From NCBI GenBank assembly GCA_002415135.1, contig DIBY01000018.1, positions 222,154 to 286,153 on the forward strand: a stretch of 64,000 bases of DNA, in the 5' to 3' direction. The notes under the pieces are model-generated. The model was given only the letters and a program-made list of their open reading frames with translations. It ran no database searches and was not told the DNA's origin. The position numbers were made by a program, and so were the translations under genes. How positions within the stretch are numbered: position 1 is the first letter of the stretch; the number at the start of each line of letters is the position of its first letter. Source of the stretch: Flavobacteriales bacterium UBA5040 (GTDB taxonomy: Bacteria > Bacteroidota > Bacteroidia > Flavobacteriales > Weeksellaceae). This document shows positions 1-9,115 of this stretch, piece by piece.

Positions 1-2
1 CC

Positions 3-311
3 CTTAAAACCAATGAAATCGTAAAAGAGATTTCCGGAAACATTAAAGATACCTTGCTGAGCAGAAGTTCAGTTTTAAATTTTGCAAAAAGCGAAGGTGG
101 ATTGAGTGTTGTAGAAAACGCCATGAAAATAGGAGTCGTTACTTTTGTTGGAAATTATGCCCGCAAAAGTCTTTACAATAAAAGTTGGAAGAAAAAACTG
201 ATCGGTTTAGCTCTTATTTATTTAGCTCCAATGGCGCTGCGATTTATTCGTAAAAAATTGGACGAATACGAAAAAAGTAAAACAACATCGAGTTTTGAAC
301 AGTTGATATAA
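3..311 (+). CDS. Hypothetical protein, 3' part of a gene cut by the window edge
   Basis: An open frame runs in from the left edge with no stop and ends at 311, so the true start lies outside the window. The visible part is about 102 residues. It has one hydrophobic stretch (around LIGLALIYLAPMALRF) followed by a basic, charged tail, which suggests a small membrane-associated protein. A TTG at 54 could pass as a start, but the frame is open upstream of it and reads as protein there, so I treat the gene as truncated. A strong hairpin terminator follows directly. I do not recognise a family. Confidence 0.6.
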   Translation, partial: LKTNEIVKEISGNIKDTLLSRSSVLNFAKSEGGLSVVENAMKIGVVTFVGNYARKSLYNKSWKKKLIGLALIYLAPMALRFIRKKLDEYEKSKTTSSFEQLI

Positions 312-317
312 AATATA

Positions 318-346
318 AAGTCGGATTTTTTCCGACTTATTTTTTG
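318..346 (+). terminator. Rho-independent terminator after the left-edge gene
   Basis: An 8-bp perfect stem (318-325 with 331-338), 5-nt T loop, then a T-rich run. It lies between the left-edge gene and the convergent methyltransferase gene and may serve both. Confidence 0.75.
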
Positions 347-1065
347 TTGAAAATTTGACCTAAGATAATTCCGGCAGACATCGCCACGTTAAGACTTTCT
401 GTAGCTTTTGATTTTCCAAAACGTGGAATGGTAATTTTATCAGTCAATAGATTTTCTATTTCAGGTCGAATTCCGTTGCCTTCATTTCCTAAAACTAAAT
501 TAAAGTTATCGGGAAATTTATAGTCGTAGAAACTGGTTCCATCCATATCAGTTCCAATGACTGGTTGCTGATTTTCAGTTAGATATTTTTCTAAATTTTG
601 ATACAAAATATTCACCCGAAGAAAAGAACCCATACTTGCCTGGATTACTTTTGGATTGTAAAAATCGGCGGTATCTTCACTGCAGATGATTTGCGAAATG
701 CCGAACCAATCTGCCAATCTTATAATCGTTCCCAGATTTCCCGGATCTTGAATTCCATCTAATATTAATTGAACGCCAGTTTCTGTTTCCACTAATTCTT
801 CTCTCAATTCACAAACTGCCACCGAATCTTTGGGATGTTGTAAGAAACTGATCTTTTTTAATTCCATAGGTGAAATTTCAGTTGCAGTAAGATTTCCGAG
901 TGATAATTCACTGGGATTTATAGAATAAATTTCGTTGATTAGGTAGTGAGAAGTTGGTATTTCTTTGATGGTTTTATTACCTTCAACCAAAAACAAATTG
1001 TATTTTTGTCTGAACTTCTTTTTATCAAGAGACTGTAAAATTTTTATTTTATGAGCCGTAAGCAT
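337..1065 (-). CDS. SpoU/TrmH family RNA 2'-O-methyltransferase
   Basis: A 242-residue protein with an N-terminal substrate-binding segment (SpoU_sub_bind type) and a C-terminal SPOUT methyltransferase domain. The three SpoU motifs are present: NLGTIIR at 110-116 (with the conserved N and R), LGNEGNGI at 192-199 and ESLNVAMSAGI at 223-233, which form the knotted SAM site. It should methylate a ribose 2'-OH in rRNA or tRNA using SAM; the exact nucleotide cannot be read from sequence. The start overlaps the divergent tamL-like start by 15 nt, so the two promoters must lie inside each other's 5' coding ends. Confidence 0.9.
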   Translation of the reverse strand: MLTAHKIKILQSLDKKKFRQKYNLFLVEGNKTIKEIPTSHYLINEIYSINPSELSLGNLTATEISPMELKKISFLQHPKDSVAVCELREELVETETGVQLILDGIQDPGNLGTIIRLADWFGISQIICSEDTADFYNPKVIQASMGSFLRVNILYQNLEKYLTENQQPVIGTDMDGTSFYDYKFPDNFNLVLGNEGNGIRPEIENLLTDKITIPRFGKSKATESLNVAMSAGIILGQIFNKK

Positions 1066-3618
1066 TTTTCAAAATATTTTCAAAAGTATTACTTATTTTT
1101 TTCATCTGCAATCACTATTCTTTTTTTGTATGCTTGTAGCACAACGAAAAAAGTTCCCGCTGGTGAATTTCTTCTGACCAAAAATAACTTTATATATGAA
1201 GACGGAAAAGTACATGATGATGATGTAGAAAGCCATGTTGCACAAAAACCCAATAAAAAGCAACTTTTAATTTTCCCCTTCGGATTGTGGTTTTATAATG
1301 CCACCGATCCCAAATACGATTCGATTCTTGCAGAATACATGACTTATCCTTCAGAGATGAGAGATCAAAAACTTCGCGACTCTCTATATGTTAAATTCAA
1401 TCATCCGGAGTATGTTGGGAAAAGACTTTTTTATGAACGATTCTTTCAGAATATTGGTCAGCCACCAGTTATTTTAGATCAGGGGAAAACCGAGCAAAGC
1501 GCTAATTCAGTTCGTAAATTTTTGGTTTATAAAGGATATTGGGATGCCGATGTAAAATTCAGTCATGATTTAGATTCTGCTGCAAAAAAAGCACAGGTCA
1601 ATTATTTAATTACCCATAAAGATCCAACTTACATTAGCGATTATTATTATAACATTCCAGATTTTGCAATTAAAAACATCTACGAACAAAACCTTAATAA
1701 AAGTTTGGTTCGAGGTAAAAAAGTACTCGATCAGGAGGTTTTAGAAAAAGAAGTGAAAAGGATTAATGAATTGATGAAAGACAAAGGTTACTATAAATTC
1801 AACAATTCAAACGAAGAAATTTACTTTACAGCTGATACTTTAAACAGTAGAAAAAATGTTCCTTTAACCATGGATATTCATAAAGATTCTATGAATTCCC
1901 GTTACAAACTTACAACGATTGGTAATGTGAAAGTTCATCTTCTGGAGAAACTTTCGGATTCAGTAGACACCGTGAAAGATTCACTTTTAAGAATCAACTT
2001 TTACAAGCTCGATGATCAATACAAAACCTTGTCTTTGTGGCGTCCGATTATCTTGCGTCCGGGCGAAATTTATGATCAAGGAAATTTAGATTTAACGAAG
2101 CGAAATATCTCAGCAATGAATAATTTCAGCATTATTAAATATGATGAAAAGCTGCGAAAACCAAGCGACAGTATTTTGGATGTCAGTTATTACTTGGCGC
2201 CACTTCCCAAATATGATTTGAAAATTGCAACCGATCTTAATTATTCACAGATTTTAAATTTCGGTGTTTCACCATCCGTAGACCTTACAAGTAGAAATGT
2301 TTTTGGCGGCGCGGAAAACTTAACGACCAGTCTTTCTGGTATTTTCGGTTCTGTAGTAAGTTCCAAAAATACAGATAAGAGAACTTTAGCCTACGAAATT
2401 TCCGCGCAAGCAGCTTTGAATTTTCCTCGTTTACTTCTCCCTTTTAAAACATGGAAAGTAGTGCCAAAAAGGTACTCACCCACTTCTTCGATTAATTTAG
2501 GAACTTCTGTACAGGATAATATTGGTTTAGGAAGAATTGGGTTTAATGCGAGTTTAAATTATTTCGCCAACGCCAATGATATCGTATCGCATCGACTTTC
2601 AGTTTTCAATACGCAGCTAAGTTTAACTCGAAATAAGGATCGGTATTATGATTTCTTCCCGCGGGATGGCGATGTCCGTGACCAAATCTTTGAGATTTAT
2701 TCTCCTGCTTTGTACCAAGATTTTAGGGCGGGAAATATCACTTCAGATGAATTATCGACCATGATTGTAGAAGATCAAAATTTTCAGCAGGGATTGACCG
2801 GCGATAATCTTTCTACCTTAAATACATTTCTGCAATCCCTTATAAATAAAGACCGCCAGACCCAAAACATTCTAATTTCCTCCATGATTTATAATTTTGT
2901 TTATAATGAAATTGGGAAAAAAGACCGACCAAATCCTTTCTATTTCAATGGAAAATTTGAAATGGCTGGAAACATTTTCAGTATTTTTAACAGCAATCGA
3001 AAAGAAGATGGAATCGTTTCTGGTCCTTCGAGAACGATCTTTAATATTCCCTATTCTCAGTTCGTGAAGTTTGACTTTGATGTTAGAAAATATTTCACTT
3101 TCAATAATGAAAAACAAACACTTGCTTTAAGACAATTTATAGGAATCGGAATACCTTACGGAAACTCATCAAGCATGCCTTTCGTACGGTCTTATTTTAA
3201 TGGTGGGTCAAATGACATTAGAGCTTGGAGAGTTTTTGGAGGCCTTGGTCCGGCTGATTCTCAACTCGATGAAAAGGTTCGTTCCTATGCCATGGACAAT
3301 GTTAAACTGACCACCAATATTGAGTACAGAATGCCATTCACCGAAATGTTTGAAGGAGCAGCTTTCATCGATGCCGGAAATATATGGAGTTTAAAAGACA
3401 GTGGTTTCGGTGATCAGTTTAAGTTTAATAAATTCATCTCTCAAATGGGAGTTGGGACCGGAGTTGGTTTAAGAATTAATGTCGCCTATATTACTTTGCG
3501 TCTGGATGCCGCTTACAAAGTATACGACCCCAATAAACCGATGGGAGATCGCTGGGTCATCAGCAAATGGCAACCGCTCAAACCAGTCCTGAATTTCGCA
3601 TTTGGATATCCTTTTTAA
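1051..3618 (+). CDS. tamL: Omp85-family outer membrane lipoprotein, TamL/BamA-like
   Basis: An 855-residue protein. The N-terminus has a hydrophobic segment ending in a lipobox-like LYACS, so it is probably an acylated outer-membrane protein. Residues of roughly 40-420 fit POTRA repeats, and the C-terminal half is rich in alternating beta strands and ends in FAFGYPF, a typical C-terminal aromatic of an Omp85 barrel. In Bacteroidota, lipidated Omp85 proteins of this size are called TamL and work with TamB in outer-membrane assembly. TamB would be expected elsewhere; it is not next door here. The alternative is a generic BamA/TamA-family surface antigen protein. A strong terminator follows. Confidence 0.85.
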   Translation: MSRKHFSKYFQKYYLFFSSAITILFLYACSTTKKVPAGEFLLTKNNFIYEDGKVHDDDVESHVAQKPNKKQLLIFPFGLWFYNATDPKYDSILAEYMTYPSEMRDQKLRDSLYVKFNHPEYVGKRLFYERFFQNIGQPPVILDQGKTEQSANSVRKFLVYKGYWDADVKFSHDLDSAAKKAQVNYLITHKDPTYISDYYYNIPDFAIKNIYEQNLNKSLVRGKKVLDQEVLEKEVKRINELMKDKGYYKFNNSNEEIYFTADTLNSRKNVPLTMDIHKDSMNSRYKLTTIGNVKVHLLEKLSDSVDTVKDSLLRINFYKLDDQYKTLSLWRPIILRPGEIYDQGNLDLTKRNISAMNNFSIIKYDEKLRKPSDSILDVSYYLAPLPKYDLKIATDLNYSQILNFGVSPSVDLTSRNVFGGAENLTTSLSGIFGSVVSSKNTDKRTLAYEISAQAALNFPRLLLPFKTWKVVPKRYSPTSSINLGTSVQDNIGLGRIGFNASLNYFANANDIVSHRLSVFNTQLSLTRNKDRYYDFFPRDGDVRDQIFEIYSPALYQDFRAGNITSDELSTMIVEDQNFQQGLTGDNLSTLNTFLQSLINKDRQTQNILISSMIYNFVYNEIGKKDRPNPFYFNGKFEMAGNIFSIFNSNRKEDGIVSGPSRTIFNIPYSQFVKFDFDVRKYFTFNNEKQTLALRQFIGIGIPYGNSSSMPFVRSYFNGGSNDIRAWRVFGGLGPADSQLDEKVRSYAMDNVKLTTNIEYRMPFTEMFEGAAFIDAGNIWSLKDSGFGDQFKFNKFISQMGVGTGVGLRINVAYITLRLDAAYKVYDPNKPMGDRWVISKWQPLKPVLNFAFGYPF

Positions 3619-3625
3619 AAATATC

Positions 3626-3653
3626 ATCGCAGATTATTCTGCGATTTTTTTTT
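3626..3653 (+). terminator. Rho-independent terminator after the tamL-like gene
   Basis: An 8-bp perfect stem (3626-3633 with 3638-3645), TTAT loop, followed by eight T residues. Confidence 0.9.
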
Positions 3654-3655
3654 GC

Positions 3656-3663
3656 TACATTTG
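3656..3663 (+). promoter_or_regulatory. Bacteroidota -7 element for the M28 peptidase gene
   Basis: TACATTTG matches the TAnnTTTG consensus; a TTA stands 19 nt upstream, where TTG would be the consensus. The element lies directly after the upstream terminator and 25 nt before the ATG. Confidence 0.55.
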
Positions 3664-3688
3664 TTAAGTCTCTAAAAACAAATACAAT

Positions 3689-5911
3689 ATGAACTGGTCA
3701 AAATCTATTCTAAAAGTTACCTTTTTAAGTATTTCCACCTTACTTTTTTCTCAGGAACATAACCTTCGAAATATTCAGAAACTTACTTTCGGTGGTGATA
3801 ATGCCGAAGCCTATTTTTCGCCAGATGGTAAAAAATTGACGATGCAGATCACCAATCCACTAATAGGAGCTCATTGTGATCAAATTTACCTTTTAGATTT
3901 AACCAAAAAAAACATCGGAACCAAAGATTTGAAAATGGTTTCCAATGGAGACGGCAGAACAACCTGTTCCTTTTTCATGCCCGATGGAAACCACATTCTT
4001 TACGCTTCTACTTTTGAAGCCAATAAAGAATGTCCTGCGAAACCTGTACCTCGTGCTGATGGAAAATACCTTTGGCCAGTTTATGCAGAATTTGATATTT
4101 ACGTTGCCAACCTTAATGGAAAGATTGTTAAGAAACTTACAGATTCTCCTGGTTACGATGCAGAAGCCGTTGTTTCTCCGGATGGAAAGTATATTGTTTT
4201 TACATCGAGCAGAACTGGGGATTTAGAACTTTGGCGAATGGATATCGATGGTAGAAATTTAAAACAATTAACTTCAGGTTTGGGTTATGACGGAGGCGCT
4301 TTCTTTTCTCATGACTCCAAGAAATTGGTTTTCCGTTCTTCACGACCAACGACTCCAGAAGCGATAAAAGACTATAAAGATTTATTAGCACAAAATCTGG
4401 TCGCTCCTACAGAAATGGAAATTTACACCATGAATATTGACGGCAGTAATTTAGAACAAGTTACTCATCTAGGTAAAGCAAATTGGTCGCCTTACTTCCA
4501 TCCGTCTGATAAAAAGATTTTATTTTCTTCTAATCATCATTCAACCCGAGGGTATGATTTTCAGATTTATTCGGTAGATCTTGATGGAAATAATTTAAGA
4601 CAAGTTACCTATGAAAGTATGTTCAATGCCTTCCCAATGTTTTCACCTGATGGAAAAAAACTAGTCTTTGCCAGCAACCGAAACGGTGATAAACCAAATG
4701 AAACCAATGTCTTCATCGCAGATTGGGTTGAAAGCGATACGGCTGAAAATGTTTCAGAACAAAATTTAAAAAAGCATATTACTTATTTGGCTTCAGACGA
4801 TTTACAAGGAAGGTTAGCAGGAAGTCCCGGTGAAAAGAAAGCAGCTGCATATATCTCAAAAGAATTTACAAAACTAAAGTTGAAACCTTTTGGTAGTGAC
4901 AATTACATCCAACCTTTTGAATATTCCGTCAAGTTAAATCCGCATGAAGATGGTTCGTCCGTACAGATAAATGCCAGAAATATAATTGGCTATTTAGATA
5001 ATAAAGCAAGCAAAACAATAGTTATTGGCGCGCATTACGATCATCTTGGGTTGAATGAACACCACAACTCTACTTTGATGAATTCGGAAGGGCAAATTCA
5101 CAACGGTGCTGATGATAATGCGTCGGGAGTTTCGGCAGTTTTGGAATTAGCCAGAATGTTTTCTCAAAATAAAAATCAGGAAAAAGCCAACTATATCTTC
5201 GCCCTTTTTTCCGGGGAAGAAGATGGTTTAATGGGTTCCAAGTATATGGCAGATCATTTACCGAAAGGAACTAAAATCGATTTAATGATTAATTTGGATA
5301 TGGTAGGTCGCCTCAATAAAGACAAAGATTTATCGGTAGGTGGCGTTGGAACGTCTCCTATTTTTCCAGACTATATTCATCAATATAAACCAGCAGGAAT
5401 CAATTTAGCAATCGACAGTTCGGGAGTTGGACCATCGGATCATACCAGTTTTTATTTAAAAGATATTCCGGTTTTATTTATGTTTACAGGGACGCACAGC
5501 GATTATCATAAACCAAGTGATGATACGGATAAAATCAATTTCGACGGCGTTAGATTGATTACGAATTACGTTTTCGGTTTAGCGAGTGCATTTTCAGAAA
5601 CTGAAAAAATTCCTTTTACTAAAACGAAAATGTCTGAAAGTAAATCGGTTCCGAAATACAAAGTCACTTTGGGAATCATGCCGAGTTACGCTGATACCAA
5701 AGATGGACTTCATATCGATGGCGTAACAGATAATCGTCCGGGTTCGAATGCTGGAATGATTGCTGGTGATGTATTAACAAAAATCGGTAAATGTGAAATT
5801 AAAGAAGTCTATTCTTATATGGAATGTTTAGCTAAAGTCAATTCTGGTGATGAACTTCCTGTAAGTGTTTTACGTGATGGCAAGGAAGTTATTTTGAAAG
5901 TGAAGTTCTAA
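3689..5911 (+). CDS. Secreted M28-family metallopeptidase with TolB-like beta-propeller and PDZ domain
   Basis: A 740-residue protein. It starts with a signal peptide (cut near LLFSQ), followed by PD40/TolB-like propeller repeats (about 25-350, several SPDGK motifs), an M28 aminopeptidase domain (about 360-640) and a C-terminal PDZ-like domain (about 655-740). The di-zinc ligands are visible: H449 in AHYDHLG, D475 in ADDNASG, the E510-E511 pair in SGEED, D537 in LDMVGR and H603 or H607 in HSDYH. It should cleave N-terminal residues from peptides in the periplasm or outside the cell. It is a single-gene unit between its own promoter and a bidirectional terminator. Confidence 0.9.
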   Translation: MNWSKSILKVTFLSISTLLFSQEHNLRNIQKLTFGGDNAEAYFSPDGKKLTMQITNPLIGAHCDQIYLLDLTKKNIGTKDLKMVSNGDGRTTCSFFMPDGNHILYASTFEANKECPAKPVPRADGKYLWPVYAEFDIYVANLNGKIVKKLTDSPGYDAEAVVSPDGKYIVFTSSRTGDLELWRMDIDGRNLKQLTSGLGYDGGAFFSHDSKKLVFRSSRPTTPEAIKDYKDLLAQNLVAPTEMEIYTMNIDGSNLEQVTHLGKANWSPYFHPSDKKILFSSNHHSTRGYDFQIYSVDLDGNNLRQVTYESMFNAFPMFSPDGKKLVFASNRNGDKPNETNVFIADWVESDTAENVSEQNLKKHITYLASDDLQGRLAGSPGEKKAAAYISKEFTKLKLKPFGSDNYIQPFEYSVKLNPHEDGSSVQINARNIIGYLDNKASKTIVIGAHYDHLGLNEHHNSTLMNSEGQIHNGADDNASGVSAVLELARMFSQNKNQEKANYIFALFSGEEDGLMGSKYMADHLPKGTKIDLMINLDMVGRLNKDKDLSVGGVGTSPIFPDYIHQYKPAGINLAIDSSGVGPSDHTSFYLKDIPVLFMFTGTHSDYHKPSDDTDKINFDGVRLITNYVFGLASAFSETEKIPFTKTKMSESKSVPKYKVTLGIMPSYADTKDGLHIDGVTDNRPGSNAGMIAGDVLTKIGKCEIKEVYSYMECLAKVNSGDELPVSVLRDGKEVILKVKF

Positions 5912-5930
5912 AGATGAAAAAATAGTTTAT

Positions 5931-5961
5931 AAAAAAGACGCTCCAATCGAGCGTCTTTTTT
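5931..5961. terminator. Bidirectional terminator between the M28 peptidase gene and parC
   Basis: A long perfect stem with A6 on one side and T6 on the other (AAAAAAGACGCTC / GAGCGTCTTTTTT). It works for both convergent genes. Confidence 0.9.
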
Positions 5962-5988
5962 ATGTTTGGCAAAGATTAAAAATCTAAT

Positions 5989-8604
5989 CTATTCTTCAGG
6001 AAATTCAAACAAGTCACCTATCGTTCCTTCTTCTGGAAAGTCTTCATCTTTCACATCTTCATCAATAAAACTGATGTGACCTTCTGTGGATTCTACGGTG
6101 TCAAAACCTTCATGAATTTCTTCTTCGGGTTCTGGAATGATAATATTAATTGATTTTACTTTATCTTTTATAAATTGGTTTCCTATAGCCTTAATTCCTT
6201 TAACAGCGATGAATTCGTCGATGTTAATGATTTCCTGCTCTTTTTCAACGCCTTTTACTTTGGCAAAATTAATTTCTGCCGTTGCATTATTTGAAACGAT
6301 AATATTTTCAACAAAAGATTTAGGATGATCTGAAGGCATGAAATGTTGAACATTCGTATTGTTGTCCAGTAAGAATCTTTTGATAAAATAGATCTGCTTT
6401 TCTCCATCAAAATAAATGCAGGTGATCGGTTGATCAGGATTCCATTTTTCGAGAATTAAATATTCATCATCGAAGCGGTTGCTCAATTCAAAACTCACCA
6501 GCTTAGCTTCACCTTGAGCATTGATGGTCAAAATTTTATCATCACCTTTAAAAGTTCCGAGTAAAGTTCCTCTTGAATCCGCATTTAATCTTCGAACAGT
6601 ATCATCAAACCAAATTTTTCTTGGAGCCAACGTCGAATGACCTTCTTCTTTCAAATCTACTTTTTTGATCGTGTATTTTGTCACTACATTTCCTTTGGAA
6701 TCGCGACCTTTAATTGCCAAGTCAGTGAAATCGATATCAATTTTATTTTTTCTAACTCGGGCATTTGGTTTTAGCAAAACCGTCACCTTTTCGGCTTCAC
6801 CATTAGGATTCGCAGAGAAATAGAGCATCTCAGAACCTTTTTTATCAGAAGCTAATTTGTAATCCGTATTCCTTGTTACTCCAGTTACTGAAAAGCGTTT
6901 CATATAGTATGGACCGTCTTTACCTTCGCGATAGATCATATTGTAAACCGTACGCTTATCATTCTTTTTCCAAATAGCGACATGCTCAATGTTTTTACCG
7001 ATAAAAGTTTTGGCTTCTACTTTAACCACTTTCATTGTTCCATCTTTTTGGAACGTAATAATATCATCAATGTCAGAACAGTCAAATAAATATTCGTCTT
7101 TTTTAAGAGAAGTTCCTACGAAACCTTCTTCCCAATTAACGTAGAATTTCTCATTAGCGACCGCTACTTTCGAAGCATCGATCGTATCGAAAATTCTCAG
7201 TTCCGTTCTGCGTTCTTTTCCTTTTCCGTATTTCTTTTGAATATTTACATAATAATCAATTGAATAAGGAATTAGATGTTCTAAATTATATTTTACCTGC
7301 TCGATCTTTCCTTCGAGTGCTTTTATATTTTCTTTAAATTTATCTAAATCGAAACGTGAAATTCTTTTGATTCGAATTTCGGTTAATCTTAAAATATCTT
7401 CTTCAGTTACTGCTCTCAGTAAATGAGTTGTATGCGGTTTTAAACCTTCAGCAATGGTTGAAATCACTTCATCCCAGGATTCAACTTCCTCGATGTCGTG
7501 GTAAATTCGGTTCTCAATAAAAATTCTCTCCAAAGAAGAAAAATGCCAGTTTTCCTGCAATTCATGCAGTTCAATTTGTAGTTCTTTTTTAAGTAAAGAG
7601 ACGGTGTGATCTGTATTTTGTCTAAGAATTTCAGAAACATTCAGGAACATCGGTTTTTTACCGACAATCACACAGGCATTGGGTGAAATCGGAATTTCAC
7701 AATCGGTGAACGCGTATAAGGCATCGATTGTTTTATCAGGAGAAACATCATTAGCAAGAAAAATATTAATTTCTACCTGATCAGAAGTATTATCCTCAAT
7801 TTTCTTGATCTTGATCTTGCCTTTTTCATTGGCTTTGATTACTGAATCGATCAGATCGCTCGTATTTTTCCCAAACGGAAGTTCTGTAATGCAAAGCGTA
7901 TTTTTATCTTTCTGAATAATTCTGGCTCTAGCACGGATTCTTCCGCCACGTTCCCCATCATTATAATTCGAAACATCCAGCATTCCACCTGTGATGAAGT
8001 CGGGGAAGATCTGAAATTTCTTACCTTTTAAATGAGCGATAGAAGCATCGATCAACTCATTGAAATTGTGAGGCATGATTTTGGTTGAAAGTCCTACTCC
8101 AATTCCCTCAACACCAGATGCTAAAAGAAGTGGAAACTTAACCGGCAGATCGATAGGTTCATTATTTCTGCCATCATACGATTTTGCCCATTCTGTAGTT
8201 TTTGGATTAAAGACCACTTCCAAAGCAAAAGGAGTAAGTCTGGCCTCAATATATCTTGCTGCCGCCGCCGAGTCTCCAGTGAAAATATTTCCCCAGTTTC
8301 CTTGCGTGTCAATCAATAATTCTTTCTGACCGATCTGAACCATCGCATCGGTAATCGATGCATCACCGTGTGGATGGTACTTCATGGTATTTCCTACGAC
8401 GTTGGCAACTTTGTTATATCTGCCATCTTCCAGCTCACGCATCGAGTGCATTATTCGTCTTTGAACAGGTTTGAAACCATCAAAAATAGAAGGAATTGCA
8501 CGATCTAAAATTACATAAGACGCGTAATCTAAAAACCAGTCTTTGTACAGACCGGAAACTTTTCTCAGGGATTCTTCCTGGTGATTCTCTTGCTCTTCCA
8601 TCAA
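5989..8604 (-). CDS. parC: DNA topoisomerase IV subunit A
   Basis: An 871-residue GyrA/ParC-type protein. The winged-helix breakage-reunion domain is at the N-terminus, with the catalytic tyrosine Y118 in the AAARYIEARL context and the typical HPHGD motif at 77-81. The C-terminal part has weak beta-pinwheel character, and an acidic tail ends the protein. It cuts and rejoins DNA to unlink daughter chromosomes, as an A2B2 complex with ParE, whose gene is the first of the same operon. The start overlaps the stop of the small membrane protein gene by 4 nt. The partner's position supports topoisomerase IV rather than gyrase. Confidence 0.92.
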   Translation of the reverse strand: MMEEQENHQEESLRKVSGLYKDWFLDYASYVILDRAIPSIFDGFKPVQRRIMHSMRELEDGRYNKVANVVGNTMKYHPHGDASITDAMVQIGQKELLIDTQGNWGNIFTGDSAAAARYIEARLTPFALEVVFNPKTTEWAKSYDGRNNEPIDLPVKFPLLLASGVEGIGVGLSTKIMPHNFNELIDASIAHLKGKKFQIFPDFITGGMLDVSNYNDGERGGRIRARARIIQKDKNTLCITELPFGKNTSDLIDSVIKANEKGKIKIKKIEDNTSDQVEINIFLANDVSPDKTIDALYAFTDCEIPISPNACVIVGKKPMFLNVSEILRQNTDHTVSLLKKELQIELHELQENWHFSSLERIFIENRIYHDIEEVESWDEVISTIAEGLKPHTTHLLRAVTEEDILRLTEIRIKRISRFDLDKFKENIKALEGKIEQVKYNLEHLIPYSIDYYVNIQKKYGKGKERRTELRIFDTIDASKVAVANEKFYVNWEEGFVGTSLKKDEYLFDCSDIDDIITFQKDGTMKVVKVEAKTFIGKNIEHVAIWKKNDKRTVYNMIYREGKDGPYYMKRFSVTGVTRNTDYKLASDKKGSEMLYFSANPNGEAEKVTVLLKPNARVRKNKIDIDFTDLAIKGRDSKGNVVTKYTIKKVDLKEEGHSTLAPRKIWFDDTVRRLNADSRGTLLGTFKGDDKILTINAQGEAKLVSFELSNRFDDEYLILEKWNPDQPITCIYFDGEKQIYFIKRFLLDNNTNVQHFMPSDHPKSFVENIIVSNNATAEINFAKVKGVEKEQEIINIDEFIAVKGIKAIGNQFIKDKVKSINIIIPEPEEEIHEGFDTVESTEGHISFIDEDVKDEDFPEEGTIGDLFEFPEE

Positions 8605-9089
8605 CTATTATGCTCTCTCTTTTGTTCTTTATTATTCTTAATGACTTTGTTTAAAGAAAATTTCAAGTCATTCATCTCTTTTTTGGTTAAATAAGAAATA
8701 TCATATCTTAAGGTAATGCCATGACCTTTTTTACTGGAGACTGTTATGTACAATCTTTTCAAAACGATAACATTCATCACCTCATATTTCAGCAGCTTAT
8801 ATTTTGGAAATTCGTCACTTAAATTTTTATCTAAAAATAAAACAACATTTCTATTTTTAAAATTTAAGGCTTCTCCGTCACTGTCATATTCAAAAATTTG
8901 CCGTCCTCGAGCATAAAATAATGCAGCACAGCAAAAGGGAACCAATAAAAACAACCACTGCTCCCAACCGAAGTAATCATAGATAAAATACTCCAGTATA
9001 AAAGCGGTTATTCCAAATATAAAAAGCATAATCACCAGTGTACTTAAAAAATTAAAGTATCCGGCTTTGTTTTTATTATTGAGTCTCAT
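8601..9089 (-). CDS. Small membrane protein between parE and parC
   Basis: A 162-residue protein with two hydrophobic helices near the N-terminus (about 15-35 and 42-60) and a soluble, basic C-terminal part that may be PH-like. No enzyme motif is visible. It sits 26 nt downstream of parE and overlaps parC by 4 nt, so it is co-expressed with topoisomerase IV. I do not recognise a function. Confidence 0.75.
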   Translation of the reverse strand: MRLNNKNKAGYFNFLSTLVIMLFIFGITAFILEYFIYDYFGWEQWLFLLVPFCCAALFYARGRQIFEYDSDGEALNFKNRNVVLFLDKNLSDEFPKYKLLKYEVMNVIVLKRLYITVSSKKGHGITLRYDISYLTKKEMNDLKFSLNKVIKNNKEQKREHNS

Positions 9090-9115
9090 TGGTCTGTAGT
9101 AGTTTTTCTTTTCAT